The notes under the pieces were generated by a model, which saw only the letters and a list, made by a program, of their open reading frames with translations, was not told the origin of the DNA and did no database searches. The translations under genes were made by a program, and so were the position numbers. Of a stretch of DNA of 64,000 nucleotides, positions 60,801 through 64,000 are shown in pieces. The DNA comes from Cristatella mucedo. Its lineage: Eukaryota; Bryozoa; Phylactolaemata; Cristatellidae. Where the stretch lies: contig WPIO01000146.1 of assembly GCA_009760855.2 (NCBI GenBank), positions 1 to 64,000 on the forward strand. The letters are read 5' to 3'. The stretch's first letter is position 1, and the number at the start of each line of letters is the position of its first letter.

Positions 60801-63537
60801 ATCGTCTCAAGTAGCATCACTGGCAGGGCATAACAGTTATCAAAAGATATCAGAGTACAGTTGCCAATGACCAACGATCATCCGATGAGCTTTTGAAATA
60901 CGGTATAGATCAGGGCTGAGTTCAACATCCCTGTGTTTTCAAAATGAATACTCTCCCTCTTACCAATATTATCACCAAGCACAAATTAGAATTTATTACT
61001 GTGCAGAAGTCATTCAAATGAAGCTGTGAATAAACCTAGTGTTACTTAGGTGAAGGGTGGAAGAGAGAGCAGGGAGAAGGAGAGAGAGAGATAGAGAGAG
61101 ACAGAGAAAGAGAAGAAGGAGGAAGCCAGGAAAGAAGGAAGGACCAGCAAGTGAGAGAGAGAGAGAGGAGAAGGTGAGCATGCAGAGAGAGAGACACACA
61201 CACACAGAGCAAGAGAGAGACAGACAGACAGAGAGACAGAGAGACAGAGAGAGAGACACAGACAGAGACAGAGAGACGGGGAGAGAGAGAGAGAGAGAGA
61301 GGGTGAGAGAAGGGAGAAGGGAGAGATAGAGAGAATGCATGGGGAGAGAGAGAGTGGAGAATGAGGGAGGAGAGAAAGGGAGCATGCAGAGAGGAGAGAG
61401 AGAGAGAGAGACGCACACACAGAGACAGAGAGAGACAGAGACGAAGGGAGTATGCATAGAGGGAGAAATGCAGTGGAGAAAGGAAGAGAAGGTATATATG
61501 CCTTGCAACTCGGGCTTAAAGGGACAACGACGTTGCATGGCAATTTTTCAGAGCTTCCTGGCCGAAGGTCCATTTGCCAGATGTTGGTTACTGAGCCTCC
61601 ACTGTAATACAGCAATAGCTCGTGCTCGGAGCAAACCATGCTCACACACTCAACATTGTGTTGGTACAACCCGTGACGCAAAAAAGACTCAATGGCAGCA
61701 CAATCGTACGGCCACACAATCGAAGCTGCACTGTCACTGCTCAACAGCAACTGCTGGAAATAGTACAAGCAACAGCTGCTTTGCAAAAGCATGACCATTA
61801 TTACCTCAAGAGCCGCTGATTTTAGATAAGAATCCAGATCGGCAGCCATAACAACTGGAAACACCTTGAGGTCGTTGAAGACAGGAGAATTGGAGCTAGT
61901 CATTATGGCAGTGTCATGGTCCGGGAAGTCAAAAAACTTGTATATGCAGTACGGAGACGGCTGGACATCTAGAAAGCAGCCACTATTGTAAGTCAGTCGC
62001 GAAGCAAGAATTTAAAATGGCATAAATGTCTCGAAAGTGATATAAAAGTCACGCTGGTAAAAGAGCAAATGCAATGCAATCCCAGGCACTCAGTCTCTGG
62101 TTGTCATAACGAGTCAGAGTTTGAGAGGGAAGTAACTGGATAGATTTTTAAAACGCACTACAAGCAGAGCTCGAGTCACAGGGTCAACGTCACGAGGTCA
62201 CAGGGCAACTGATCAGCGTGAAGAGCCTATAAGGGCTCCTAGACGCTTTAAACAAGCACGCAAGCAACAATGTCTAGGTACACCAGAGGCGACGATGGAT
62301 GGAGCGAATGGTGGAATGATGATGGATGGTACAGCACACGCAAAGTGCCTACAGAAAGATCGAGTTCTCTGAGGGTGCTAGATCAAAAGCATTATCATTA
62401 TTCCCATTACCTACCGTTTGAGAACACTTACTCAACAGTACTCAGCAATGTGTATTTCTCTAATGGTTAGCAGGCATTAATTGGTAACAGAAATCATTCG
62501 AACATTAACGGTCCCGGAAGAGCCTACGGTGGTCCTGGAGAAGCCAGCAAAGGCAGTGGAGAAGCCAGCGACAGTGATACGACAGCCTCTGGTGGACAGC
62601 GAGATGAATGTTTGGCATTTGCACACACGGCAGGGCGTGCCCGGCCACGACGTGATAAAGAGCTCGCGCCGACAAAGGTCCGAAAGTGACCTAGCGATTC
62701 GGCTGCATCGTCGACCAGTCGCATGCACATAACAAACTGTATTTTCGCAAGCATATCACCACTGCTTATTTTGTATTCACGTATGCTTATTCAGCACTCC
62801 TGTTGCTAGGCATGAGCCGAAACGCTAGCAAATCAGGGTGCAGCATTTTGGTTGGTGGCAGAATAGAGATTTCTGTTACCGATTAACGTCTGCTGACCAT
62901 TAGAGAAATACATGCTTCTAAGTACTGTTGAGTACATGTTCTCAAATGGTGATTGCTATTATGCACGACATACACTCGCACACAAACTGGCCCGGCGTAC
63001 ACAGGAAAAACGGCAACAGATACATTTAAGCCTTAAGTTTCAGGGTACGGAACCCGAGGCCTCTGGGTACAGAGCCCTAGACTTCAGAGTACATAATCCA
63101 GAACCTCAGCCAGTACAAAATCAGAGGCCTAAGGAAGGGTGCAGAATAAGTGACACTATCCACTTGATACCGGACGACCCTGGCCCTTTTACCAGCTGCA
63201 CTTAAGCAGGTCCAAAATATGCACACAAATAATAACGATATCACAGAGGTAAAGCATTATAATGCAAACGTTATGGGTCCCTCTGGACGACTCTGCGCAA
63301 TGCCAGCAGCAATTAGCCGCCTCCGCTTACAGAGGCAGCGCTCTACGCGCAGCTGTGGGCAGCTGGCTGCCTGTGGGTACCTGTCTGCCGAGCCTTGACG
63401 TTTCCCGCCCTGAGGACTCTCACATGCAGTTCATTGACGTTGCTATCAGCAAACGGTGGCGCAGCACCGCCGGAGGCGTCACGCTGCGTTGTCGCAGCTT
63501 CGTTGCTGCTGATGTAGCCCAGCGCCTTTGTCCTCTC
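30850..63537 (-). CDS. RPGRIP1L: RPGRIP1L-like ciliary transition-zone protein, 3' half (12 exons placed)
   Basis: Minus-strand spliced gene; the 5' half lies beyond the window. Placed exons, in transcript order: 63381-63537, 61805-61968, 58839-58955, 55337-55429, 53386-53703, 52543-52956, 51043-51160, 46428-46513, 45211-45414, 38723-38918, 32902-33035 and 30850-30953. The protein matches vertebrate RPGRIP1L in order: [61 protein letters not shown], then a variable acidic linker, then the C-terminal RPGR-interacting C2-like domain ([40 protein letters not shown]). In vertebrates RPGRIP1L (fantom, NPHP8) is a scaffold at the ciliary transition zone working with NPHP1/NPHP4 and MKS proteins. 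Exon phases match at all junctions except 38.7 to 32.9 kb, where one short exon is missing from my model. RPGRIP1 is the only close alternative. Confidence 0.93.
30954..31935. other. Last intron, unassigned part
   Basis: No mobile element or exon recognised before the LINE-B fragment at 31945. It contains several 'cagctgctgc'-type runs. Confidence 0.4.
31945..32590 (+). mobile_element. LINE-B 3' end, split by SINE-1
   Basis: It starts at [20 protein letters not shown], continues through the ORF end and 3' UTR, and ends with 'tttgtggagttacagacgga' and (GACAT)n. SINE-1 interrupts the tail at 32382-32531 between 'cacatggtctt' and 'tttatgactttgtgg'. It lies antisense in the last intron of the RPGRIP1L-like gene. 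Confidence 0.9.
32382..32531 (-). mobile_element. SINE-1, minus strand, inside LINE-B tail
   Basis: (AAT)n, then inverted SINE-1: 'tagcaccccaagagaactta', 'ctctattcaggcacttcaca', B-box-like 'gggctcgagcccacgacctc', 'ccttaaccgctagaccaaac'. The insertion separates two halves of the LINE-B tail with at most 3-4 bp of duplication. Confidence 0.92.
32902..33035 (-). CDS. RPGRIP1L: RPGRIP1L-like exon k: RPGR-interacting domain, middle
   Basis: 1 nt plus 44 codons plus 1 nt: [44 protein letters not shown]. Aligns with the FTVVSDP...VG.A...L..I...+.D. segment of RPGRIP1L. Acceptor TTCGCTGCAG, donor GAAG/GTGAAG. The incoming phase 2 does not fit exon j (phase 1), which shows that one exon of length 3n+1 is missing between them. 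Confidence 0.93.
33330..33597 (+). mobile_element. LINE-A 3' UTR and tail
   Basis: Well-preserved LINE-A end: 'ggacagcatttagtgggtcc', the 'tgcatgctgccactaaccac' block, 'cagcaaatgtaaagcgccta', 'gagggcgctttatcaagtgc', (ATT)n. Tail-to-tail with the next element. Confidence 0.92.
33600..34085 (-). mobile_element. LINE-A C-terminal fragment, minus strand
   Basis: The minus strand keeps an open frame of ~160 codons matching the LINE-A ORF end: [35 protein letters not shown]. The tail is eroded. It abuts the plus-strand LINE-A at 34087. Confidence 0.85.
34087..35895 (+). mobile_element. LINE-A, about 1.8 kb, 5'-truncated
   Basis: Covers the RT from [19 protein letters not shown] through [48 protein letters not shown], then after a frame break [21 protein letters not shown] and the 3' UTR to (ATT)n. 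Catalytic YADD is changed (CNAEDTQ-like), so the copy is dead. It lies antisense in an RPGRIP1L-like intron. Confidence 0.92.
36345..36545 (-). mobile_element. LINE-A 3' UTR fragment, minus strand
   Basis: Inverted 3' UTR blocks: 'catgcaagtatggttagtgg', 'cagcatgcaacagtgtcagc', 'cataaaggacgaattacatg', 'gacccactaaatactgtc'. The terminal tail is missing. Confidence 0.8.
36675..36782 (+). mobile_element. SINE-1, 5'-truncated
   Basis: 'aaggtgcttgccccaaccaa', B-box-like 'gggctcgagccac', 'gtgaagcacctgaataga', 'ttaagttctcttgggacta', 'tacaaatgaatt'. The tail runs straight into the TA/TG microsatellite. Confidence 0.88.
36783..36955. repeat. Alternating (TA)n and (TG)n microsatellite
   Basis: Blocks of TATA and TGTG alternate for ~170 bp. 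It grows out of the end of the SINE-1. Confidence 0.97.
37085..37190 (+). mobile_element. LINE-B tail, eroded
   Basis: 'ttgtagctgtgtgaagttat' then 'agacgataataaattccatt' resembles the LINE-B terminus. Confidence 0.5.
37600..37990 (+). mobile_element. LINE-B 3' UTR fragment
   Basis: 'agcagttccattccttcacg', 'gactgtcggtgacaaaagct', 'gtggtcctgagctgctactt', then 'gttggctaccttatgcacac' and 'cgaaagcctcgggaaga'. Eroded, non-coding. Confidence 0.7.
38000..38720. other. Unassigned intron sequence
   Basis: The intron downstream of exon j. A minus-strand open frame at 38503-38718 was examined as the missing exon but its phase and sequence do not fit. Confidence 0.4.
38723..38918 (-). CDS. RPGRIP1L: RPGRIP1L-like exon j: RPGR-interacting C2-like domain, start
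   Basis: 65 codons plus 1 nt: [44 protein letters not shown]. The pattern V.RLFV.Y.FLD......ETPVSLPKP....L.YNF is characteristic of the C-terminal domain of RPGRIP1/RPGRIP1L that binds RPGR. Phase 0 to 1; donor CGTG/GTGAGT. The acceptor could also be three bases upstream (start 38921). Confidence 0.96.
39000..39435. other. Unassigned intron sequence
   Basis: Nothing recognised between exon j and the SINE-2 dimer. Confidence 0.4.
39440..39786 (+). mobile_element. SINE-2 tandem dimer
   Basis: Two SINE-2 units start at 39440 and 39618 (period 178 bp). Each has an A-box-like 'tggcacactaggtaagg', a B box 'ggttcgattcc' (exact in the second, 'ggttcgattac' in the first), a hairpin 'gacctcggtcccgaggtc', and the body 'ggtgatagccgtaaaggctc', 'gctatacaaaaagaggctgt', 'ttaatcagc'. 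The pair is flanked by 'aggaaattt' on the left and 'aggaatta' on the right, while the internal junction lacks that word. The dimer seems to have inserted as one unit. Confidence 0.92.
39790..40680. other. Unassigned intron sequence
   Basis: No exon or defined element. 40440-40510 has a weak SINE-like 'ccaggtcgtgggtccgagtc' but the rest of the element is absent. Confidence 0.4.
40685..41690 (+). mobile_element. LINE-A C-terminal half and 3' end
   Basis: Begins at [20 protein letters not shown], continues through [33 protein letters not shown] and the ORF end, to an eroded tail and (TAC/TAT)n. Frame breaks near 41050. Confidence 0.88.
41785..43510 (+). mobile_element. LINE-A, best-preserved copy, 5'-truncated
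   Basis: About 1.7 kb: RT domain, C-terminal region, 3' UTR with the conserved stem-like tail ('aaagcgcctagaaagagatt', 'gagggcgctttatcaagtgc') and (ATT)n. It lies antisense in the intron between RPGRIP1L-like exons i and j. The endonuclease and 5' UTR are missing. L2/CR1-type by RT motifs. Confidence 0.95.
41826..43274 (+). CDS. LINE-A reverse transcriptase ORF, 482 codons, 5'-truncated
   Basis: Non-LTR reverse transcriptase that would copy element RNA at a nicked target. Motifs in order: [19 protein letters not shown] (residues ~38-56), [12 protein letters not shown] (~75), [20 protein letters not shown] (~108), [20 protein letters not shown] (~136), [12 protein letters not shown] (~163), [13 protein letters not shown] (~192, catalytic YADD intact), [20 protein letters not shown] (~230). 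The ATG at 41826 is just the first Met in a truncated frame. Near residue 357 an extra base shifts the frame, and a second extra base about 100 nt later restores it, so ~37 residues are out of frame. No endonuclease domain. Not expected to be active alone. Confidence 0.93.
   Translation: MSLASGQVPAPFKKAVVRLLLKKATLDQENLSNYRPVSLLPFLSKTLERVVADQLNSYIETSHLASKFQSGFRANHSTESALLRVYNDLLRNADMGRVSLLVLHDLSAAFDTIDHKVLLQCLSSRLGITGTALQWFRSYLSGRLQSVDVNGQRSSEVPLKYGVPQGSVLGPVLFTVYTLPLADVIAKHNLGFHFYADDTQLYLCFDPSQPSSTSNSLNSLAACIDDIRSWMAANFLKLNDDKTNLLVMGKPSVIQKLERLTFKIGSASISPVASARNLGVIFQSDLSLDDHISSTVKSAYFQLHNIAKIRACLDKDTTSKLVHAFVTSRLDFCNSLLTGLPACAIRRLQLVQKTLQLGLSVVSVAVATLLHFSPTCTGYQSSNGLTSRVLSLTFRSLHSMAPAYLSDILPHQAKHRTTRFSESNSLEIPRTNLKSFGDRAFSSYAPTAWNSLPTCIRTSPDLTTFKRNLKTYLFRTAFSGSL
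43494..43680. repeat. (ATT)n-rich tract
   Basis: A long TTA/ATT/TTTTA-rich tract grown from the LINE-A poly-(ATT) end. Confidence 0.95.
43960..44105 (+). mobile_element. SINE-2, degenerate
   Basis: 'taaggtgctgctggctcttc', B-box-like 'ggttcgactcc', 'aagctgtggcagtaggcact', 'atggctcaacgaaaatgtgg', 'ctgttgaatcagctaa'. A LINE-A-type tail follows immediately. Confidence 0.78.
44106..44190 (+). mobile_element. LINE-A-type 3' tail after SINE-2
   Basis: 'aagtgcctataaagatatta', 'agttctcggagagtacca', (ATT)n. Either a separate truncated LINE-A or SINE-1 insertion, or a tail joined to the SINE-2. Confidence 0.72.
44417..44870 (+). mobile_element. LINE-B 3' end
   Basis: 'aagctgaactgctgcactag', 'tcaaagacgttgggcaacag', 'aacgcccacacagtctatgt', 'gctttgtgaaattacagaag', (ACATTA)n. 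Eroded, non-coding. Confidence 0.82.
45103..45121. repeat. C19 homopolymer
   Basis: 19 consecutive C on plus (G on the transcribed-gene sense), about 90 bp into the intron after exon i. Confidence 0.97.
45140..45202. repeat. GAGCAGAGC-type minisatellite beside a donor site
   Basis: 'agagcagagc' units in tandem, ending within 10 bp of the exon i donor. Confidence 0.9.
45211..45414 (-). CDS. RPGRIP1L: RPGRIP1L-like exon i: acidic linker
   Basis: 68 codons, phase 0 to 0: [19 protein letters not shown] through [19 protein letters not shown] to RRSLSALP. Acceptor TGCGAGCAG, donor CCC/GTGAGT. Highly acidic and Ser-rich, as expected for the RPGRIP1L linker. A purine minisatellite and a 19-base homopolymer follow closely in the intron. 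Confidence 0.68.
45832..45960 (-). mobile_element. LINE-A 3' tail, minus strand
   Basis: (AAT)n, 'cacttgataaagcgccctca', 'gagaactcaatctttttcta', 'ggcgctttacatttgctgca'. Well preserved, short. Confidence 0.92.
46040..46125. repeat. Purine-rich (GA)n-like tract
   Basis: AGAGA/GACAGA-rich, ~85 bp, in the intron 3' of exon h. Confidence 0.9.
46428..46513 (-). CDS. RPGRIP1L: RPGRIP1L-like exon h: acidic and Ala-rich linker
   Basis: 2 nt plus 28 codons, phase 1 to 0: [12 protein letters not shown], then [12 protein letters not shown] and DTSK. Acceptor ATCTTTTAG, donor AAG/GTCGGT. The composition resembles the neighbouring linker exons. No homology is readable. Confidence 0.52.
46520..48475. other. 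Unassigned intron sequence
   Basis: About 1.9 kb between exon h and a minus LINE-A. Open frames up to 123 codons lack domains or sensible splice context. I find no exon. Confidence 0.4.
48480..49110 (-). mobile_element. LINE-A C-terminal fragment and tail, minus strand
   Basis: Inverted tail ('agcaacctcggagaacttat'), 3' UTR ('gtcagcatgcataagcacac') and ORF end ('gagttccaggctttgggagt', 'gtcgatatgctgcttgatag', 'cgacagacaagcctagttg'). Decayed. Confidence 0.85.
49111..50060. other. Unassigned intron sequence
   Basis: No exon or recognised element. Small open frames only. Confidence 0.4.
50065..50190 (-). mobile_element. LINE-A tail, minus arm of an inverted pair
   Basis: (AAT)n, 'tagcatcctcagagaactca', 'caaggcactttacacttgct', 'gcagtagcatgctcaatga'. 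It faces the plus tail at 50192. Confidence 0.88.
50192..50295 (+). mobile_element. LINE-A tail, plus arm of an inverted pair
   Basis: 'gaagcaaatgtcaagtgcct', 'agaaatagattgagttctgt', 'gagggtgctacatcaaatct', (ATT)n. Confidence 0.88.
50296..50775. other. Unassigned intron sequence
   Basis: A short (CTG)n at 50463-50480; otherwise nothing recognised. Confidence 0.4.
50780..50965 (-). mobile_element. LINE-A 3' UTR and tail, minus strand
   Basis: 'cacttgataaagcgaactca', 'tctctctctctaggtgctct', 'gaatggttagtggtagtatg', 'gacccactaaatgctgtgat'. It ends ~75 bp from putative exon g. Confidence 0.9.
51043..51160 (-). CDS. RPGRIP1L: RPGRIP1L-like exon g: putative linker exon
   Basis: 39 codons plus 1 nt, phase 0 to 1: [20 protein letters not shown], then [11 protein letters not shown] and an Ala run. 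Acceptor GATCCTGCAG, donor GCAAG/GTAAAG. Phases link the exons before and after it. No family match; weaker acceptors inside it would give shorter versions. Confidence 0.48.
51285..51376 (-). mobile_element. LINE-A tail, minus arm of second inverted pair
   Basis: 'taataatagttattatgcat', 'tagcaccatcagtgaactcc', 'gggtacttcatatatgctgc'. Confidence 0.85.
51378..51440 (+). mobile_element. LINE-A tail, plus arm of second inverted pair
   Basis: 'gtgaaatgtaaagtgcctag', 'aaagagactgagttctctga', 'gggcgctttatcaagcgt', then (ATT/AGT)n. A minus-strand scrap of the LINE-A ORF ('gagttccaggctttgggcga') lies beyond the microsatellite at 51527-51570. Confidence 0.88.
51437..51503. repeat. (AGT)n / (AGC)n microsatellite
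   Basis: AGT then AGC triplets; a G9-like run follows at about 51514. Confidence 0.95.
51745..51905 (+). mobile_element. SINE-1, with head insertion
   Basis: 'gctgcactggtttggctcca', 'agtaaggtgctcgcctcaaa', B-box-like 'gtgggctcaagcccgatgg', 'gtgaagcacctgaataaaga', 'ttaagtactctaagggctct', 'atacaaatgcattttt'. About 25 extra bases lie between the A and B regions compared with other copies. Confidence 0.82.
51906..52540. other. Unassigned intron sequence
   Basis: Intron between putative exons g and f. Nothing recognised. Confidence 0.4.
52543..52956 (-). CDS. RPGRIP1L: RPGRIP1L-like exon f: Ala/Pro-rich linker
   Basis: 138 codons, phase 0 to 0, beginning [17 protein letters not shown] and containing two poly-Ala runs and a PPPPG stretch, ending IDTGECCAL before GTGAGT. 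Predicted disordered by composition. GC-rich, in contrast to the AT-rich introns. There is no recognisable homology, so the assignment rests on strand, phase and splice sites. Confidence 0.58.
53386..53703 (-). CDS. RPGRIP1L: RPGRIP1L-like exon e: acidic linker
   Basis: About 106 codons, phase 0 to 0. It starts [10 protein letters not shown] and contains a strongly acidic block ([18 protein letters not shown]) followed by a Lys/Arg patch and an Ala/Pro-rich end. It lies where RPGRIP1L has its Glu-rich linker between the central C2 and the RPGR-interacting domain. The residues are not alignable by eye; support comes from strand, position, GTGAGC donor and phase. A second phase-0 acceptor 33 bp upstream (exon start 53736) is equally allowed. 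Confidence 0.65.
53940..54272. other. Intron sequence with eroded LINE-A/SINE-1 tail
   Basis: Mostly unassigned. 54214-54272 holds (AAT)n and 'tacaccccttaaataaactt', an eroded minus-strand LINE-A or SINE-1 terminus. Confidence 0.45.
54273..55207 (+). mobile_element. LINE-B C-terminal half and 3' end, old copy
   Basis: 'aaatccacgaatgcagccag', 'gacgtcgctcttctaattgg', [40 protein letters not shown], then 3' UTR and 'tttgtggagttatggacaga' with (ACATTA)n. More diverged than the 14.6, 28.4 and 56.1 kb copies. It ends ~130 bp from exon d. Confidence 0.85.
55337..55429 (-). CDS. RPGRIP1L: RPGRIP1L-like exon d: last strand of central C2 domain
   Basis: 31 codons, phase 0 to 0: [19 protein letters not shown] then [12 protein letters not shown]. 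It corresponds to the GTIHVILKWKFAYLPP end of the C2 domain in vertebrate RPGRIP1L. The codon before the start would be TAG, so the exon must begin at this AG; the pyrimidine tract in front is weak. Donor CAG/GTGAGT. Confidence 0.93.
55440..56105. other. Unassigned intron sequence
   Basis: Nothing recognised. A short direct repeat 'gactttttggtcacaaa' occurs at about 55959 and 55990. Confidence 0.4.
56110..57366 (+). mobile_element. LINE-B, about 1.25 kb, RT core to tail
   Basis: Starts at [20 protein letters not shown], includes [20 protein letters not shown] and [13 protein letters not shown] with catalytic YADD intact, then [21 protein letters not shown] frame break follows near 56450, then the C-terminal region ([20 protein letters not shown]) and 3' UTR to (ACATTA)n. 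The best-preserved LINE-B core in the window, though truncated and frameshifted. Confidence 0.94.
57370..57715. other. Unassigned intron sequence
   Basis: A ~99-codon plus-strand open frame without recognisable domains. Antisense to the host gene; not called. Confidence 0.35.
57719..57870 (+). mobile_element. SINE-2, strongly degenerate
   Basis: 'tgcatacacttcatgaccca', 'gtgatagctgctaaagctcg', 'tctgcagctacataaatgaa', 'gcagctgaatcagccgatca', T-run. Confidence 0.6.
57885..58020. repeat. CA-rich low-complexity tract
   Basis: ACAC, CACGC and CCCAC runs; an eroded (CA)n. Confidence 0.8.
58125..58370 (+). mobile_element. LINE-B RT-core fragment, old
   Basis: 'accattctactctcctccgt', 'acattctttataaccacgat', 'agctttagacatcatctatc', parallel to the HSTETVLL...AAFDTIDH region of the 28.4 kb copy. 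Heavily mutated. Confidence 0.65.
58450..58560 (-). mobile_element. SINE head-like fragment, minus strand
   Basis: On the minus strand: 'agggtgctcacgcatcaccc', 'gatcgtgggtttgagacctg', a tRNA-like head with a B-box-like word. The body is missing, so the family is unclear. Confidence 0.4.
58600..58805 (+). mobile_element. LINE-A fossil next to an exon
   Basis: 'gccagatagtcacatgagct', 'ttttcctactttcagtcact', 'cgatccatgcatttgcaaca', 'cgcaactctctcattcag' match the LINE-A block [17 protein letters not shown]...[16 protein letters not shown]. It ends ~34 bp from the exon c donor. Confidence 0.75.
58839..58955 (-). CDS. RPGRIP1L: RPGRIP1L-like exon c: central C2 domain, second half
   Basis: 39 codons, phase 0 to 0: [38 protein letters not shown]. 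It matches the FYVFDDSD...GK..VPLI.LAHD..I.G.FEL segment of RPGRIP1L. Acceptor GGGTTTTCAG; donor AAG/GTGAGA. A plus-strand LINE-A fossil ends about 34 bp beyond the donor. Confidence 0.97.
58960..59700. other. Unassigned intron sequence
   Basis: AT-rich, nothing recognised. Confidence 0.4.
59705..60592 (-). mobile_element. LINE-A, 5'-truncated, well preserved, minus strand
   Basis: (AAT)n, tail, 3' UTR and ORF end up to [19 protein letters not shown]. The ~154-codon open frame (60129-60593) reads through DKDT-like, [19 protein letters not shown] and [20 protein letters not shown] without the frameshifts seen in the 41.8 kb copy. Same orientation as the host gene. Confidence 0.95.
60690..61035 (+). 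mobile_element. LINE-A RT fragment, old
   Basis: 'tcattgatcactaagtcatt', 'atcactggcagggcataaca', 'catccgatgagcttttgaaa', 'tactctccctcttaccaata', 'tcaccaagcacaaattagaa'. Parallel to AFDTIDH...[11 protein letters not shown]. Catalytic motif lost. Confidence 0.75.
61040..61460. repeat. Purine-rich (GA)n / GACAGA tract, about 420 bp
   Basis: Long GAGA, GACAGA and GGAGAA runs. Open frames rich in Arg/Glu (plus) and Ser/Leu (minus) are artefacts. It lies in the intron after exon b. Confidence 0.97.
61805..61968 (-). CDS. RPGRIP1L: RPGRIP1L-like exon b: central C2 domain, first half
   Basis: 54 codons after a 2-nt phase remainder. It reads [19 protein letters not shown], then [18 protein letters not shown] and [13 protein letters not shown]. 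The YKFFDF.DHDT..I..S..P.F.D...FPV..DLD.YL.S..L pattern is diagnostic for the RPGRIP1L central C2 domain. Acceptor TTTCTAG; donor GAG/GTAATA, phase 0. The intron that follows opens into purine/pyrimidine microsatellite and LINE-A debris. Confidence 0.97.
62305..62402 (+). mobile_element. LINE-A or SINE-1 tail fragment
   Basis: 'cgcaaagtgcctacagaaag', 'atcgagttctctgagggtgc', 'tagatcaaaagcattatc'. Ends just before the TIR element. Confidence 0.75.
62413..62950. mobile_element. TIR element, 538 bp, 83-bp inverted ends
   Basis: The left end (62413-62495) and the complement of the right end (62868-62950) align without gaps over 83 bp with about 12 mismatches by my count. Both start ACC(G/A)TTTGAGAACA and share ACTCAACAGTACT, GTATTTCTCTAATGG and GGTAACAGAAATC. 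The 372-bp interior is GC-richer and has no transposase-like frame. This is a non-autonomous inverted-repeat transposon or foldback element of unknown superfamily. I see no convincing target duplication. It lies in an RPGRIP1L-like intron. Confidence 0.88.
63381..63537 (-). CDS. RPGRIP1L: RPGRIP1L-like exon a: end of first C2 region and linker
   Basis: This exon encodes [17 protein letters not shown] followed by a short variable stretch and [20 protein letters not shown]. The first block matches the RERAKALGY segment just after the N-terminal C2 domain of RPGRIP1L. The second matches the NELHITI start of the central C2 domain. An in-frame TAG lies directly before the acceptor AG, which fixes the exon start. 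The donor is ACAG/GTACCC and leaves phase 1, which fits the next exon. 63538-64000 contains no exon I can identify. Confidence 0.9.
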
Positions 63538-64000
63538 CTACATCAACCGAGTCACGTGTGGACCGAAGCCGAGTGCAGCGCATCGACTAGGAGCACTCTC
63601 ACTCGGCGCACAACGAGCTAGCAGCGCAGTCGACAATCTGCTGCCTGCAGCAGGTGCAGTCACGTGAGCACGCGAGCGCATGGTCTCTCGTGAGCACCCG
63701 AGTGAGCACAGCACGTGCAGCGAGCCAACATCCGCCCAGACAGCGAGTCAGCAAGACAGCAAGCCAGCACCTAACCAGTCACGCCGAACCGAAGGTTCAC
63801 ATGGGGTGCGAGCAGTGGGACTCTACAACCTAGTAGCCTACTGCACGAGCCGAGCTAGCAGCAAGCTGCTAGACACACGCTAGCACATTAACGATGCCTT
63901 CACTTCACTTCAGCACTTTCCATCTGCACAGTATTGTAGCCCTACTTGCCTGATACACCTATGCACATAATGACAACACTTCCGTGCAACGATGGCACTA
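63538..64000. other. Intron upstream of exon a, unassigned
   Basis: No exon or repeat recognised to the end of the window. GC-rich, with short 'gtgagcac' repeats near 63665-63710. Confidence 0.4.

Noticed and set aside
61046-61903. 285-codon minus-strand frame
   Set aside because: Most of it is (CT)n-type low complexity. Only its upstream part, 61805-61903 within exon b, is real coding sequence.
62481-62732. 83-codon frames on both strands inside the TIR element
   Set aside because: No transposase motifs; both strands are open in the same GC-rich interior.

Overview
The window is a stretch of animal nuclear genome. It has long introns with canonical GT/AG junctions, one ciliary gene, and dense, decayed retrotransposon and simple-repeat sequence. 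There is no bacterial gene layout, ribosomal RNA or organelle signature. The species cannot be fixed from the sequence. Two LINE families of the L2/CR1 type, tRNA-derived SINEs and an RPGRIP1L gene point to a ciliated metazoan, probably an invertebrate.

The one host gene I can defend is the 3' half of an RPGRIP1-like (RPGRIP1L, ciliary transition-zone) gene on the minus strand, running from about 63.5 kb down to a stop codon at 30,850. Twelve exons can be placed, and the 5' part lies beyond the right edge. Reading in the direction of transcription they encode: the linker before the second C2 domain (63.4 kb); the C2 domain (61.8, 58.8 and 55.3 kb); a fast-evolving acidic, Ala- and Pro-rich linker (53.4, 52.5, 51.0, 46.4 and 45.2 kb); and the C-terminal RPGR-interacting C2-like domain (38.7, 32.9 and 30.85 kb). 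Splice phases agree at every junction except between 38.7 and 32.9 kb, where a short exon remains unplaced.

Region by region: 0-5.3 kb holds a 36/48-bp minisatellite and nested LINE/SINE debris. 5.8-7.5 kb is a CpG-rich, promoter-like block with no gene I can assign. 9.3-10 kb holds a short hAT-like TIR element followed by 385 bp of (CT)n. 12-30 kb is mostly LINE-A, LINE-B, SINE and hAT-like copies with several nested insertions. From 30.8 kb on, the same repeats fill the introns of the RPGRIP1L-like gene. A separate 538-bp element with 83-bp terminal inverted repeats lies in its 62-63 kb intron.

The mobile elements form a connected system. LINE-A ends in a conserved hairpin-like 3' tail plus (ATT)n. 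SINE-1 carries nearly the same tail, so it was probably mobilised by LINE-A or a close relative. LINE-B has an unrelated tail ending in an ACATT-type repeat. SINE-2 has a clear tRNA-type head and occurs once as a tandem dimer. The nested insertions give relative ages. No intact autonomous element is present; the longest reverse-transcriptase reading frame is 482 codons, 5'-truncated, with two compensating frameshifts.
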